The position numbers and the translations under genes are program-made. Below, piece by piece: positions 25,367 to 37,115 of a DNA stretch of 64,000 bases. The notes under the pieces were generated by a model. It had not been told where the DNA came from. It searched no databases and saw only the letters and a list, made by a program, of their open reading frames with translations. Source of the stretch: Engraulis encrasicolus (Eukaryota; Chordata; Actinopteri; Clupeiformes; Engraulidae); contig NC_085871.1 of NCBI RefSeq assembly GCF_034702125.1, forward strand, positions 28,406,381 through 28,470,380. Direction: 5' to 3'. Numbering within the stretch: position 1 is the stretch's first letter; each line of letters opens with the position of its first letter.

Positions 25367-26288
25367 ACGGCCACAAAAGCCCCAAGTGCTCATACACACT
25401 TGCAAGGATGAAGGCCACACTTGTCTGTATTCTCTTGGCGTTTGTCAGCGGGCTAACCCTCGGACTAGTCCAAGACCACTACTTCATCAACCTGACCAAG
25501 ACCTGGTGGGAAGCACAACGTCACTGCAGACAGCGCTACACCTACTTATCCTCCATTAGAAACCAAGAGGAAAACGACCTTTTAAACACAGTCATTCGAG
25601 ATTCAGATGACCAAAGTTGGATTGGCTACAAATTGGAGGATTCGGGGTGGAAATGGTCAGACGGCACTCAGTCGCTGTACACAAACTGGGTTGCCTCATA
25701 TCCTACACGTTATATCCGTACTACTGCGATGAATCCAAATGGGAAGTGGGAAAATAAATTATCTCGCCTCGAAAAGAAGACATTCTTCTGCACCTGGCGA
25801 CACCGTGAGTTGGTCCTGGTGACGGAGCGTCTGACGTGGGAGGAGGCTTTGCTGCACTGCAGGGAGCGCTACACTGACCTGGCCAGCGTGCTCACACCTG
25901 AGGAGGCCACACACCTGGCCGACGGGAAGTCAAGTCAAGTAGGTTTTATTGTCAATTTCTTTACATGCACTGGTCATACAAAGAATTTGAAATTACATTT
26001 CTTGCTTTCCCATACAGACATAGACTAATCTAGGTAAGGACATAGACAGTATAGACATAGACAGTACTTATACATGGACTTAAGACAGTATGGACATAGA
26101 CAGTGCTCATACAGACATTTAAAGTGCAAGACTGGACAACAGAAGACTTGTAGAGGACATACATTAAGAGGTATTGTTGTGCTTTTGTGCTTTTCCTAAA
26201 AAAGTCCTTTATAGCGTTCTGACATGGTAATAGTAGCATTTTGAAGAAAAATAAATATTAAAAGGTCTGTCAAGTACACCAGCAGCAG

Positions 26289-26364
26289 TGTGTGTGTGTG
26301 TGTATGTGTGTGTATGTGTTTAGTGCAGGTAGAAGGTGCGGTGTGCGTCTGTGTGTGTGTTCGT

Positions 26365-26405
<41 letters not shown>

Positions 26406-26447
26406 AGTGTGTGTATGTTTGGGTTTAGTGCAGAAAGTGCAGTGTGC

Positions 26448-26534
<87 letters not shown>
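26289..26534. repeat. (GT)n microsatellites in the LINE 3' UTR
   Basis: Two long GT runs separated by unique words such as TTAGTGCAG, followed by a G16-type run at 26618-26633. Confidence 0.93.
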
Positions 26535-26535
<1 letters not shown>

Positions 26536-26642
26536 ATGTTTTGAGTTAGTGCAGGTTGAAAGTTCAGTCACAAGTATAGTAGTGCAGGTGGAATGTTCAG
26601 TTGCAGATATGGTGGTGGGGGGGGGGGGGGGGGGTTGGGTTG

Positions 26643-27983
26643 TCAGTGGCCTTGCTGGCTAGAGGCTGACAGTGGAGGGAGAGTGGGTTGAGTGTTCAGC
26701 ATCTTGATCGCTTGGTGCATTGTGCTGCTCGCCAGCCTGGTGGTACGGGAACGGAGGCGCCTGTACCTCTTTCCAGAGGGCAGGAGGCTGAACAGTTTGT
26801 GTGCAGGGTGGCTTGTGTCTTTGATGATCATCAGTGCTTTCCGGGTGAGGCGTGTGGTGTAAATGTCCTGCAGGGAGGGGAGTGGTACTCCAATGATCTT
26901 CTTCGCTGTGTTCACAACACGCTGGAGTGTCTTCCTGTTTTTCTCCGTGCAGCTTCCTCCCCACACTGTGATGCAGTTGGACACGACGCTCTCTATGGTT
27001 CCTCTGTAGAATGTTGTCATGATGGAGGGTGTAGCACTTGCCTTCTTTAGTTTGCGCAGGAAGTAGAGACGCTGATGGGCCTTCTTCGCCAGTGATGTAG
27101 TGTTGGTGGTCCAAGAGAGGTCGTCGCTGATGTGCACTCCAAGGAACTTGGTGCTGCTCACTCTCTCCACAGCATCGCCGTCGATGGTCAATGGTGGCAG
27201 TTGTTTTTGGACCCTTTGGAAGTTGACAACAATCTCCTTGGTCTTGTTGACATTCAGCAGGAGGTTGTTGTCTTTGCACCATCTGGCCAGCAGGTCTACT
27301 TCTTCTCTGTAGTGAGTCTCATCGCCCTTGGTGAGGAGGCCCACCAGTGTTGTATCATCCGCAAACTTCACTAGATGGTTAGTGCTGTGGGTCGTTGTGC
27401 AGTCGTGTGTCAGCAGCGTGAACAGCAGGGGGCTGAGAACACAACCTTGCGGAGCCCCCGTGCTCAGGGTCAGGGTCCTTGAGGTGTTGTTCCCTACCCG
27501 TACTGCTTGTGGTCTTTGCATCAGGAAGTCCAGCAGCCAGTTGCAGAGGGAGGTGCTGAAACCTAGTTTGTCCAGTTTTCTGATGAGTTGTTGTGGTATT
27601 ATGGTATTGAATGCTGAACTGAAGTCAATGAACAGCATTCTCACATATGAGTCTTTATTGTCCAAGTGGGTGAGGGCTGGATGGAGGGCAGAGCAAATTG
27701 CATCCTCCGTGGATCGCTTGGCTCGGTATGCAAACTGGTAGGGGTCTAGGGTGGGGGGTAGGGTGGCTTTGATGTGTGACAGGACTAGCCGTTCGAAGCA
27801 CTTCATGATTATGGGCGTCAGTGCTACAGGACGGTAGTCATTGAAGCATGATGGTGATGATTTCTTCGGCACAGGTATGATGGTAGCAGCTTTGAAAAGT
27901 GATGGGATGACTGCTTGCTCCAGAGAGATGTTAAAGATGTCTGTGAAGACATCCTTCAGCTCTTCTGCACAATCCTTCAACAC
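26643..27983 (-). CDS. LINE reverse transcriptase, C-terminal part
   Basis: 446 codons open. Motifs in order: [57 protein letters not shown] (catalytic FADD form of YxDD), [10 protein letters not shown] and [14 protein letters not shown], then a C-terminal region ending QAIKMLN. It copies the element's RNA at the nick. The N-terminal RT part is in another frame upstream, so a frameshift separates it, probably near the G-rich run at 28081-28092. Confidence 0.88.
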   Translation of the reverse strand: MLKDCAEELKDVFTDIFNISLEQAVIPSLFKAATIIPVPKKSSPSCFNDYRPVALTPIIMKCFERLVLSHIKATLPPTLDPYQFAYRAKRSTEDAICSALHPALTHLDNKDSYVRMLFIDFSSAFNTIIPQQLIRKLDKLGFSTSLCNWLLDFLMQRPQAVRVGNNTSRTLTLSTGAPQGCVLSPLLFTLLTHDCTTTHSTNHLVKFADDTTLVGLLTKGDETHYREEVDLLARWCKDNNLLLNVNKTKEIVVNFQRVQKQLPPLTIDGDAVERVSSTKFLGVHISDDLSWTTNTTSLAKKAHQRLYFLRKLKKASATPSIMTTFYRGTIESVVSNCITVWGGSCTEKNRKTLQRVVNTAKKIIGVPLPSLQDIYTTRLTRKALMIIKDTSHPAHKLFSLLPSGKRYRRLRSRTTRLASSTMHQAIKMLNTQPTLPPLSASSQQGH

Positions 27984-28474
27984 TCGGCCTGGTATGTTGT
28001 CTGGGCCAGCTGCTTTGCGTGGGTTGATGGTGGCCAGTGTCCTCTTAACACTGGCAGAGGACAGGTAAAGGGGTTGATCATGGGGGGGAGGGGAGTTTTC
28101 TGTGGGTGAGTGTCATTTTGTGCTTCAAAGCGGGCAAAGAAACTGTTCAGGTCGTTTAGCAGAGAGGTGTTGTTGTCACAGCTTCGTGGTGCAGGCTTAT
28201 AGTCCGTGATGGCCTGTATGCCCTGCCACAGGCTCTGTGCATCTCTGCTGTCTTTGAAGTGTGTTGTTATTTTGTCTGAGTATTCCTTTTTTGCTTTCCT
28301 GATGCCCTGGGACAGGTTTGCCCTTGCTGTCTTTAGGCCAGCTACGTCTCCTGCTCTGAAGGCTTTGTCTCTGGCCCTCAGCAGTCGGTGAACGTCTCCT
28401 GTGAACCATGGCTTCTGGTTGGCCCTGGTGGTGATGTGTTTTATTTCTGTAACATCATCGATGCATTTTGTGTG

Positions 28475-29096
28475 TCACTGCATGTAGGAGGTCACTGTGT
28501 CTGTGTACTCCTCAATGTCAATGTGATTGCTGTGGGTGGCAGATGTTTTGAAAATGTCCCAGTCTGTGGTTTCAAAGCAGTCCTGTAGTCGTGAGATGGC
28601 TCCCTCAGGCCATTTTCTCACCTCCTTCTGAACTGGTTTGGTGAGTTTTGCCTTTTGTCTGTAAGCTGGCAGTAGCAGAATCGTTGTGTGGTCTGATGAT
28701 CCAATGTGGGGGATGGGCTTTGCCTTGTATGCTCTCTTCTGATTTGTGTAAACGAGGTCCAGGGTGTTTTGTTCTCTTGTTGGGAAGTTGACATGTTGAT
28801 GAAATTTTGGAAGTACTGTTTTGAGATTTCCGTGGTTGAAATCTCCCAGGACCACTGTGAAGGCATCTGGGTGTGCATCTTGTTGTTCACTGATGCCCCG
28901 ATGCAGCTCGTTCAGTGCCTCGCTTTTGACGCTATTGTTGTTGCTGGGTGCGAGGTAGACGGCGACTAATAGGATAGCGGATATTTCTCTGGGTAAATAG
29001 AAGGGTCGGCACTTGATGATCATGAACTCCACTCTTGGAGAGCAGTGCCTCTGTACTACCGTAGCATTATTGCACCAAGCATCATGTGTGTAGAAG
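28475..29096 (-). pseudogene. LINE AP-type endonuclease fragment
   Basis: Encodes the C-terminal half of an AP endonuclease-like domain: VVLGDFNHG, LDLVYTNQ and GSSDHTTIL (the catalytic SDH motif). A TGA at 28475-28477 on the minus strand ends it, where the frame otherwise continues into a DVTEIKH-type linker. The frame beyond 29096 reads antisense lectin DNA and is not part of the element. Endonuclease N-terminus missing. Confidence 0.8.
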
Positions 29097-29345
29097 CCTG
29101 TGGAGAACCGCACCACGGAGCAGGTGTGGACCAGCCTGCGCCACCTGGCCGGCCAGTGGCTGTGGGTGAGCCAGCGCCATGAGGCCACCCAGAGCCAGAA
29201 GGAGTTCACCCAGGGCTCACTGCCCAGCTGCCCAGCTGAGCCCTACACCTGCGGAGCACGAGACCCAGGGCTCGGCCGCTGGGACAACAGGGACTTCCAG
29301 GAGAGGCTCAACTTCCTCTGCTACCGGGCCGGGCCTGATGGCTGA

Positions 29346-30972
29346 TGATGTGACCTTGACCAATAATCAGTGATCATTTCCTATATTGAAAATACACATA
29401 TTTCTAATCTCTGCCATATTTAGGTGATGAAATTTACCCATTTCCAGTCCAGTATATGGAAACTTTGAGGAGACAACCTGGATCAATGACCTTTAGTTGA
29501 CCTTGGGCTTGAAGTGGAATTAGGTATGGGTCTCGACCTTTAAGGGTTATATCCATTATTTATACCCTGTTTTCTGAATCGTCTGCAATGCAATAGAAGG
29601 GTCCACACAATTTGTTCAGTGTTTGCTGTGGTCTCGTTATTTGGCTAATTTGGATTTTGTTTTAGAATGGCTATCTAGGGCGTGCCAGATTCTGTCCTTA
29701 CCACCCAAAACATTTATTTTTAAAAATGTGCAAATCATCAAGTGGTTGGTGGTGTTCACGGTTTTTCTCTAACAAGTTTGATTGCGATATGGTTTCTGCC
29801 TTGTTTTATTTGTCATTTTGTAAACGGAAAAAAAGGCATTTAAAAAACACATCAGAAGCCATCATTCATTACGAAACTTGTTATACAATAACAGTGCATA
29901 CCACTAACCACTTGGTGTGTTGCAAAGTTGTGAAAACGGAAATGTAGGGTGGTTTTAACCCCTTAGACATGGCTCTATAAATTAGCTGTTACCAGAATGG
30001 CAATGACCAAGTCGTAATGTATTACTAAAGGCCCCTTGTAGGCCAACTGTCATAGTAGTGTAGTACTATAGTAGTTAACTTTCAATGTCTATTACAGCGT
30101 GCCACAGGAGGTACGGCGCGCATTAAGGGGCTATGGACAGATGTGGACATGCCCGTAGACAGCCATTTTCACGCAGGTTGAGAAAAAATACAAATTAGCC
30201 AAGCAATGGAGACAGCTGCAAAAAAAAATCCAAAGTAGGCCGATTTGAAAAAAACAAGAGGGAGGCCTACCACATTTCATTTAGCCTATTCATGTAGTAG
30301 AAGTAGTAGTAGTAGTGGTAGTTTTATTGTCCCCCGTGGGTGTAATTTCTTCTAGTAAAAGGAGCATAAGACATGGAAAGAAACAACACAGTCGGTAAAT
30401 AAATGGCGGATTAAGTTATTAAAGTGATAGAATCTATAGAAGTGTCATTCCTGCTGAGGCGTGCTGAAATAGAGTGTGCAAATTAAAATGTAGGCCATGT
30501 TGCTTTTTTTCCGCATGTTTGTTAAAAAGGCTAATAACTTCTGGGATAAGATTGCTTTGTTCTGTTTTCACAACAGCAGGGGAGGCCTATCTGAATCTCA
30601 AATGTATAAAACAATGGTCATTAGTCCTCATTGGTCATTGGTTTCCAGGAGTAGCCTGAATAGGCGTATGTATGCCGATTTTCTAATTATTGTTATTATT
30701 AGGCCTATTGCTATTCATTTAAATAAATTGGATTGATAACGTCGCTATGTGGTTGCATTGTTTTCTTTGTAACCAAGAGTATTGTGTGTACACTGAACAC
30801 ATGTCACAGTTCATGGTGGCAACAGGCAAGTTTGCATCTTGTTGTTTTTGCTTTGTAAAACCTGTGAAAATGGGCATGCCAGATTTGCCTACAGGTGTCC
30901 AGTTAAGTCTTCCTAAAGCTGGAATAAACTGGGCTTATTCACAGCCACACAAGACCCCAGTGCTCAGACACC
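29346..30972. other. lectin spacer 1-2
   Basis: Duplicated spacer sequence: post-gene block (TTTCCAGTCCAGTATATGGA near 29438), a short repeat at 29958-30128, and a block with TGTATAAAACAATGGTCATT near 30603 that recurs near 47668 and 52709. No gene. Confidence 0.6.
29958..30128. mobile_element. short interspersed repeat, + copy
   Basis: Shares CAATGTCTATTACAGCGTGC, TAGTACTATAGTAGTTAACT and CCTTAGACA-type ends with 37391-37556, where the sequence is inverted. It has an element-like size and no coding capacity. Confidence 0.55.
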
Positions 30973-31129
30973 CAGGGCCAGCACTAGGCAGTCGCCTAGG
31001 GCACCAAATGTCTTGGGGGAGCCAGGAATACCAAAACTTCCCACAAGATTAGAGCTCAAATGCACAAAAAAAGGAAAGGGGGAAAGGGAGTGCTCGCCTG
31101 GGGCACTAAATTGACTAGAACTGACCCTG
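30973..31129. mobile_element. hAT-type MITE next to the L2 promoter
   Basis: Ends CAGGGCCAGCAC and CTGACCCTG. Flanking octamers CAGACACC (30965-30972) and CAGGGACC (31130-31137) match 6 of 8, fitting an aged hAT duplication. It is absent from the same position in the other lectin copies. Confidence 0.65.
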
Positions 31130-31137
31130 CAGGGACC

Positions 31138-31145
31138 TTTTTAAA
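31138..31145 (+). promoter_or_regulatory. TATA-like box of lectin L2
   Basis: TTTTTAAA, 43 bp before the ATG, directly after the hAT-type insertion. Confidence 0.42.
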
Positions 31146-31187
31146 CACGGCCACAAAAGCCCCAAGGGCAGAGACACACTTGCAAGG

Positions 31188-31958
31188 ATGAAGGCGACAC
31201 TTGTCTGTATTTTCTTGGCGTTTGTCAGTGGGCTAACCCTCGGACTAGTCCAAGACCACTATTTCATTAACCTGACCAAGACCTGGTGGGATGCACAAGC
31301 TCACTGCAAACAGCACTACAAAGACTTATCCTCCATTAGAAACCAAGAGGAAAATGATGTTTTAAACGCTGTCATTCGGGATTCGGATGACCAAAGTTGG
31401 ATTGGCTACAATCGAGCTTCGGGTTGGACGTGGAACTGGTCAGACGGCATTCGGTCCCTGTACACAAACTGGGCTGCCTCAAACCCTACCCGTTATATCG
31501 CTACGGCGATGAATCCAAAGGGGAAGTGGGAAAATAAACATTCTCGCCGCGAAAAGAAGACGTTCTTCTGCAGCTGGAGGCACCGTGAGTTGGTCCTGGT
31601 GACGGAGCGTCTGACGTGGGAGGAGGCTTTGCTGCACTGCAGGGAGCGCTACACTGACCTGGCCAGCGTGCTCACACCTGAGGAGGCCACACACCTGGCC
31701 GACGGGAAGCCTGTGGAGAACCGCACCACGGAGCAGGTGTGGACCAGCCTGCGCTACCTGGCCGGCCAGTGGCTGTGGGTGAGCCAGCGCCATGCAGCCA
31801 CCCAGAGCCAGAAGGAGTTCACCCAGGGCTCACTGCCCAGCTGCCCAGCTGAGCCCTACACCTGCGGGGCACGAGACCCAGGGCTCAGCTGCTGGGACAA
31901 CAGGGACTGCCAGGAGAGGCTCAACTTCCTCTGCTACCGGGCCGGGCCTGATGGCTGA
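31188..31958 (+). CDS. lectin L2, secreted protein with two C-type lectin domains
   Basis: 256 aa, one exon. Signal peptide at residues 1-19 (MKATLVCIFLAFVSGLTLG). Domain 1 (about 22-132): HC of AQAHC, WIGY, W-rich WTWNWSDG, YTNW, FFC. It lacks the inner cysteine pair and has NPT at the sugar-loop position, so classical Ca2+-dependent binding is unlikely there. Domain 2 (about 133-254): LLHC, QWLWVS, PSCPAEPYTC, DNRDC, NFLCY. N-glycosylation sequons NLT and NRT. An extra cysteine appears in GLSCWD. The start is fixed by conservation across the array. Likely an extracellular lectin-like protein, resembling fish mannose-receptor-like short lectins; ligand unknown. Confidence 0.88.
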   Translation: MKATLVCIFLAFVSGLTLGLVQDHYFINLTKTWWDAQAHCKQHYKDLSSIRNQEENDVLNAVIRDSDDQSWIGYNRASGWTWNWSDGIRSLYTNWAASNPTRYIATAMNPKGKWENKHSRREKKTFFCSWRHRELVLVTERLTWEEALLHCRERYTDLASVLTPEEATHLADGKPVENRTTEQVWTSLRYLAGQWLWVSQRHAATQSQKEFTQGSLPSCPAEPYTCGARDPGLSCWDNRDCQERLNFLCYRAGPDG

Positions 31959-33838
31959 TAATATGACCTTGACCAACAATCAATGATCATTTCCAAATTT
32001 GAAAATACACACATTTCTAATGTCTGCCATATTTAGGTGATGAAATGCACCCAGTTCCAGTCCAGTACATACACTGTAAGCTTTTTCGGTCGCGGTGGTT
32101 TGTCTACTGTATATCTGTCTGTCTGTCTGTCAGCAGGATAACTTGAAATGATTTGCACAGATTTGGGTGAAAGTTTGTGGAGTTGACAAAAAGAACAAGT
32201 GATTTAGTTTTGGTGGTGATCTGCATGGTTTGTGATCGGGATCCAGGATTTAAAAAAAAAAGATTCTACACCATTGCGGGTTAGGGCCAATTTTGACATT
32301 CCAGTTTCTAACTCCACTAAAACAAGGCAGAACAACTTTAAAAATTCTAGGGTCTAACAGTCAAATGTTCCTTCAAACAGCTTCCTTGGCGGAGGTCTGC
32401 ACTCTCTGAGTGTATTTCTAGTTTGTTTCAGAATGGCTGTGGGCATGTTCTTACCACCCATAACTTTTTTTTAAAATGTGTGAATCATCAAGTGGTTGTT
32501 GGTATTCACTGGTATTACCTAACAAGTTTGATATAACATATTAAGTCGTTTGTGATTAAGTTCATTAAGTCATTTGTGATTTGTTAAATGAAAGGAAAAA
32601 AGGCATTTAGAGGCCATAATTTGTGAAGGAACTTGTTAAACAGTAACAGTGCATAGGCCCCTACAACTTACCACTTGGTGTGTTGCACATTTGTGACAAC
32701 AAATGTTTAGGGTGATTTTAAGGACAGATATGGACATGCCCATAGACATCCATTCTGACACAGGTTGAGCCAATATACAACTCAGCCAAGTAACTGAGAC
32801 AGCTGCAAATTTGAAGAATCGATAAGTAGGCCTATCATTCTATTGCATTTCAGGCAACTCAGAAAAAGGGCTAAATGTGCTAAATAGTTAACTTATCCGT
32901 TAAATGCTGTATTGATAAGAATCCTCTACCTAATTGTTATACAACTAGGCTAATGGGTGTATGACTACTGTACAATTGGTGTACAACCTACACTATTTGT
33001 CCCAAATTATCTTTTCATTTAGCCTATTTATTACCCTCTTTGGTGTCTGGGAGTCCATATGTAGCTTACATAGATTTTATTGTAATTTGTAGACATACAA
33101 GCATAGAAGAACTTTCATATGTGTATGATCATAATCAGGGAGTCTGAAGAGCTCAAAATACATCCTTTCAGTGTGCCTTTCATAAAACTAACCCTAACCC
33201 CCCTAGTACAATCCGCATCAATAAAGTTGTAATTCTTTTTCCTTCCCATGAAATCGTTAACAAGATGTCTATAGGTCTATAAATAGCACTAATAGCCTAT
33301 TGTTCAGTAAATAACTAATAGGTGGCAACATTGCAATTATTTCTTCATGGTTCAAAATAAATTCTCTTCATGTCTCTGTTTGTGATCTTTCTTTGCCACT
33401 GCCATACACAGAATGACCTACATAACACGTGACGTCGCCGGAAATGTTGGGCCCTATGAAAGACTTGAATTTTGGGCCTCCTGTCAGGATCAGCTCAGCT
33501 ACACACAGTAGGGCCAAGAGCTTGCTCAATCCCGCTACAGCGGGAACTCCATCCACTTTGTCTGGAACCAATCAACTGAGCATTTCCAACCGTCGTGGAT
33601 AGAGGCGTGTTCAAGGCAGTGACGTGGTTTAAGCAGAGACGTTCAATTGGGCTAAGAAATGTTTGGTTTAAATTTTGGCACGTCCCTCAACCAGTAGCAA
33701 GCCGAGGGAGGCGGGTTAACCAGGCCATGGAAACAACGTTCTTCCTGTATGGAAATGCTAATCGTTATAGTCCTGGTCAGACCAGAATCGCGGTAGTAAT
33801 CTGAAGTCTATGAAAATCAGGCAACCACCTAACGGCAC
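31959..33838. other. lectin spacer 2-3, left part
   Basis: Post-gene block, a TCTGTCTGTCTGTC patch near 32116-32131, and a segment at about 33420-33800 of unclear origin. No gene recognised. Confidence 0.5.
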
Positions 33839-33900
33839 TCATGCCTCCACCACCACCACATCATACCAACAAGCAATGGCCAAATTGAAGCATTACACAG
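33839..33900 (+). pseudogene. naf1 last-exon remnant in the L2-L3 spacer
   Basis: ATGCCTCCACCACCACCACA and AGCAATGGCCAAATTGAAGC match the naf1 3' coding end at about 23341-23411, including the former stop region. A TTAA-type transposon is inserted just downstream; naf1 3'-UTR-like sequence resumes near 36600. Confidence 0.82.
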
Positions 33901-33914
33901 TAGGCTATGTTTAA

Positions 33915-35762
33915 CACTAGAACTACCAGGATTTTTCTGCCTACCTAGAAGTACCAGAGAGGGGTCATTTGACCTGGCAGCTTTTACCTAATACACTAAT
34001 CACTCATTTTGTTATGGTAATGAGGCTGTTAGGGGCCGTGTGTGGGGTGAGGGATGAGGGGGTCACACCTTACAGTGCTAACAGCCAAGACAAACAGGGA
34101 CAGACAGCTTCTTCCCAAGGGCTGTCAGCCTCCAAAATCTCCACAGGTAAATAGCAACTTGCATGAAGATATCAGCAGCAAAGACAGATAGCACAGTTTG
34201 ACGGACAGTGTGTTACAGTTTTTCTCCATTGGTTTGGCTCATTTCTTGAAACTGAGATGTCATTCTCCAAACATGGACAAATCCCAAAACTAATTTGCAG
34301 TTCCTCACAACAGAATGGCATTGATCATTGCTTTCATCAAATTTCAAATGCTTTTGTACATGTCTCAATCATTTAGTACATCCTTGCAAATGGCTATGTA
34401 CAAGTATCCTACAGTTAACACAATCAGCTTACATTAAGTAGAATTTTCAAATGAATGTACCTTGCTGATCTATCCCAATTGGTTGATTCTCAGTGTAATG
34501 GTTGTCCTGAAAACATGTCAGCACATTTTCTTCATATAAGTCATCAATGAACGTGTGATTGTCCCATGTGATCATGACGAATCATATGACTGCAACCAGA
34601 TAATGGTTGAATTACAGTTTTTCTCGATTGGTTAGGCTCATTTCTTGAAACTGAGATGACATTCCTACCATTGGGTCATTTGGCCAAACATTCTTACACT
34701 TCTGCACAACAGTTCAGATAACTAGCAAAATGTCATATACCTCCCAAAACACCTCATTCTTGCATCAGCACTAAACCGTCTCACATATAAATAGTCAGTA
34801 CCATCAAAATGGCATAGATCCTTCTCAATTGCTTTGGCTCATTTGCATTCATTTAGTCCTTCTGTCAAAATAAACTTGATGGTTCAGCATAACTACATGG
34901 ATCCTCATCACTCGCTCATATCACCCCAAAAAACAGTTTACCCATGTGTCTAAACTAAATTTATTCCCCACATATATCATCAGTACCCCCAAAATACATT
35001 GCCCCTTTGCCATTGTGTAAGTACTGCCGGTAAAAATGGTTAGGTGTTTTATCTACGTTCAGCTAACAGATTTCGACTATGTATAAAAATGAAAAAGTGA
35101 GTGAAACCATTGAAGTTTGATAAAAAAAACACAGATAATTTACCAAGGACATTTATCAGTAAGTTAACTTTCTTTACTGTAAATTCATATACAGAAAGTA
35201 ATGCCCATATATCACAGGTTTCTCATGGGTTTGGCTCATTTCTCAAAACAGAGATAACATTCTCAAAATAACATGGATAAATGCCAAAGCAACTAGCAAT
35301 TGTTCAAAACAGAATGTCGTTTGAAAAAATGTCATGAAATTAGCCAAATAACAGAGGAAACTGTAGTATACACGTAAAATTATTTTCTACTAACTAGTAA
35401 AGTTACAATACCATCTGACCTGTTGAACACTGTCATGAATTGACTATGTAATGAAATTCTTAAAATATGATGTCCTTGACTGTTTTGGGAATTGCGTAGA
35501 CCACTTTGCATAAGATGACTTACACAATGAAATAATGCTGACGTGTTTTGGAGAGGGCAACCATTAGACTGAGAATTGTCTAATTCGTTTAGATAAGCAA
35601 GGTCAATTTATTTGGAAAATGTGCTAAATATATGCTGAATGTGTCAACTGAAGGGTATTTGTACATATCCATCTGCAGAGATGTACTAAACATTTGAGAC
35701 ATGTACAAAGCATTTGATATCTGATGAAAGCAATGAAAAATGCCATTCTGTTTTGGGAAACA

Positions 35763-35828
<66 letters not shown>

Positions 35829-35985
35829 CAAAAACACTCTGTGTCTCAAGTGACAGCTGTGAGCTGCTAACAGCCACATTTCCACAACAAAAGGAGTGTC
35901 CACAGGGGGTCCAAAGGGTCAAATGACCCTCTTGTGGGTCTTTTAGGTAAAAAGGTCAATTGACCCCTCCGTGGTAGTTCTAGTG
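33915..35985. mobile_element. 2.07-kb non-autonomous transposon with TTAA target site
   Basis: Ends CACTAGAACTACC and GGTAGTTCTAGTG are inverted and flanked by TTAA (33911-33914, 35986-35989), as in piggyBac-like or Kolobok elements. Inside, GGTTTGGCTCATTTCTTGAA-type words recur near 34232, 34627 and 35228, and there is a CA run at 35763-35826. No transposase frame. Confidence 0.8.
35763..35826. repeat. (AC)n microsatellite
   Basis: AC run inside the TTAA element. Confidence 0.97.
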
Positions 35986-36390
35986 TTAAAGGAAAACGTC
36001 AGAATTTTTCAATTTTCCTATTTTCGATGACACGTCCTCAAAAATCGATTTTACATTTTTAACCCGTAGCCTTGCGCTCCCAGATTTTTTACTGAGAAAT
36101 TACAATATATGAAAAGCTTCATTCCCATTGTAGTCAATAAGCTTTGCCGTTCCGCATGGGTGCCCACTGGGGGACGAACGCAGGCAAGTGAAAAGTGAAT
36201 ACAGCCCCATTGACACCCATTTACTTGGCCGCGAGCGCCATCTAGCTGCAGTGGAACAGATGACAACCAGTGAGTGAACCTTCACCTCCGAGTTTTCTTT
36301 CTTACGTCATGGCCCTGTTGCCTGAGTGGTGTGATGAAGCGGTCTGCACACTGTGTATTAATTCCAAAAATACTTTATTTCATTTTAACA

Positions 36391-36434
36391 TATGACAACG
36401 TTTCGATCCAACAGAGGGATCTTCCTCTGACTTC
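36391..36434 (-). mobile_element. Penelope-like 3' tail remnant, antisense
   Basis: The minus strand reads CAGAGGAAGATCC...GGATCGAAACGTTGTC, the stem II and GAAAC part of a Penelope hammerhead-like tail with a decayed CTGANGA box. AATAAAG follows downstream on the same strand. Confidence 0.45.
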
Positions 36435-36708
36435 TTTCCTGTTGCCTGAGTGAACATGACGGCACCCGGGAGGGAGAGCCAGAGCGGTAACTTGAATTTC
36501 GAACATTCGCAAGTGTTACTCTATCGGGCTGACACATCTAAACAAGGTGAGAAATCGATTTTGGGGAACACGTACCAAGGAAAATATAGTAATAGTAAAT
36601 ATGAAACTTTAAGCTATTAACAAATCTATGGAATTTTACAGTCATTGTCAATAATAATGTCAAAAATGGTGTTAAAGATAAATGTGTAGATGCAGCAGCC
36701 GGTCTAAA

Positions 36709-37111
36709 AGGACCATTTCTGCCAATTTCAATATGCTGTTGTATTGCTCATGGTACCCTGGACTTGTCAGTACCCAGTGATGCTGCATTTTTCGGCTCAG
36801 CCCTTTCCGAGATCTGAACTATTCTAATGGTGGCAGATTTTGTTTATATTCAAAAAATCTTTAACATAGGCCTACTCCAAATATTTCCCCAAAAGGTATC
36901 ATTGTTTGCTAGTTGTCTGCTGATGTTGCATTACCGTTATTGTTATTGGGAATAAATCAAGATGTTTTTTTGAAATGTAAACAAATACCTGCCCCCATTA
37001 CAATGACCAGGATCTCGGAAAAGGCTGAAGAAAAAAAAATGCTCAGGTACTGACAAGTCCAGGGTAGTGTGAACATTAAAACTGCATGTTGAAATTGACT
37101 GAACTTATCCT
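36709..37111. mobile_element. palindromic MITE, TTAA target site, copy 2
   Basis: Same family as 6163-6608: GCCAATTTCAATATGC... and GCATGTTGAAATTG at the ends, GTCAGTACC/GGTACTGAC inside. Right flank TTAA (37112-37115), left flank decayed to TAAA. It interrupts a copy of naf1 3'-UTR sequence. Confidence 0.7.
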
Positions 37112-37115
37112 TTAA

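Larger units (their letters stand above)
25930..29096 (-). mobile_element. 5'-truncated LINE (Rex1/CR1/L2 type) inside lectin L1
   Basis: The 3' end is at the left (CTTGACTTGA on the minus strand) and the truncated 5' end at 29096. It carries an endonuclease fragment and a reverse transcriptase frame plus GT microsatellites in the 3' UTR. GAAG occurs at both junctions, so any target duplication is only a few bases. The clade is inferred from RT wording ([14 protein letters not shown]) and is not certain between Rex1, CR1 and L2. Confidence 0.88.
25408..29345 (+). pseudogene. lectin L1, two-CTLD gene split by a LINE
   Basis: The coding part 25408-25929 (signal peptide, first C-type lectin domain, start of the second) stops at ADGK. 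Coding resumes in frame at 29097 with PVENRTTEQ and ends at 29345. Between them lies a LINE on the opposite strand. Without it the frame would be open for 256 codons. Domain 1 lacks the inner cysteine pair and has YPT where L3 and L4 have EPN. Domain 2 has NRDF where all others have NRDC, a lost disulfide cysteine and a further sign of decay. As it stands the protein would run into LINE sequence and stop at 26028. Confidence 0.9.

Noticed and set aside
31479..31793. Antisense frame beginning MALAHPQPLAGQ, present in nearly every lectin copy
   Set aside because: It is the shadow of the GC-rich second lectin domain; its conservation follows from DNA identity between copies.
31792..31986. Plus-strand frame MQPPRARRSSPRAH overlapping the lectin ends
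   Set aside because: It is out of frame with the lectin and conserved only because the DNA is homogenised.
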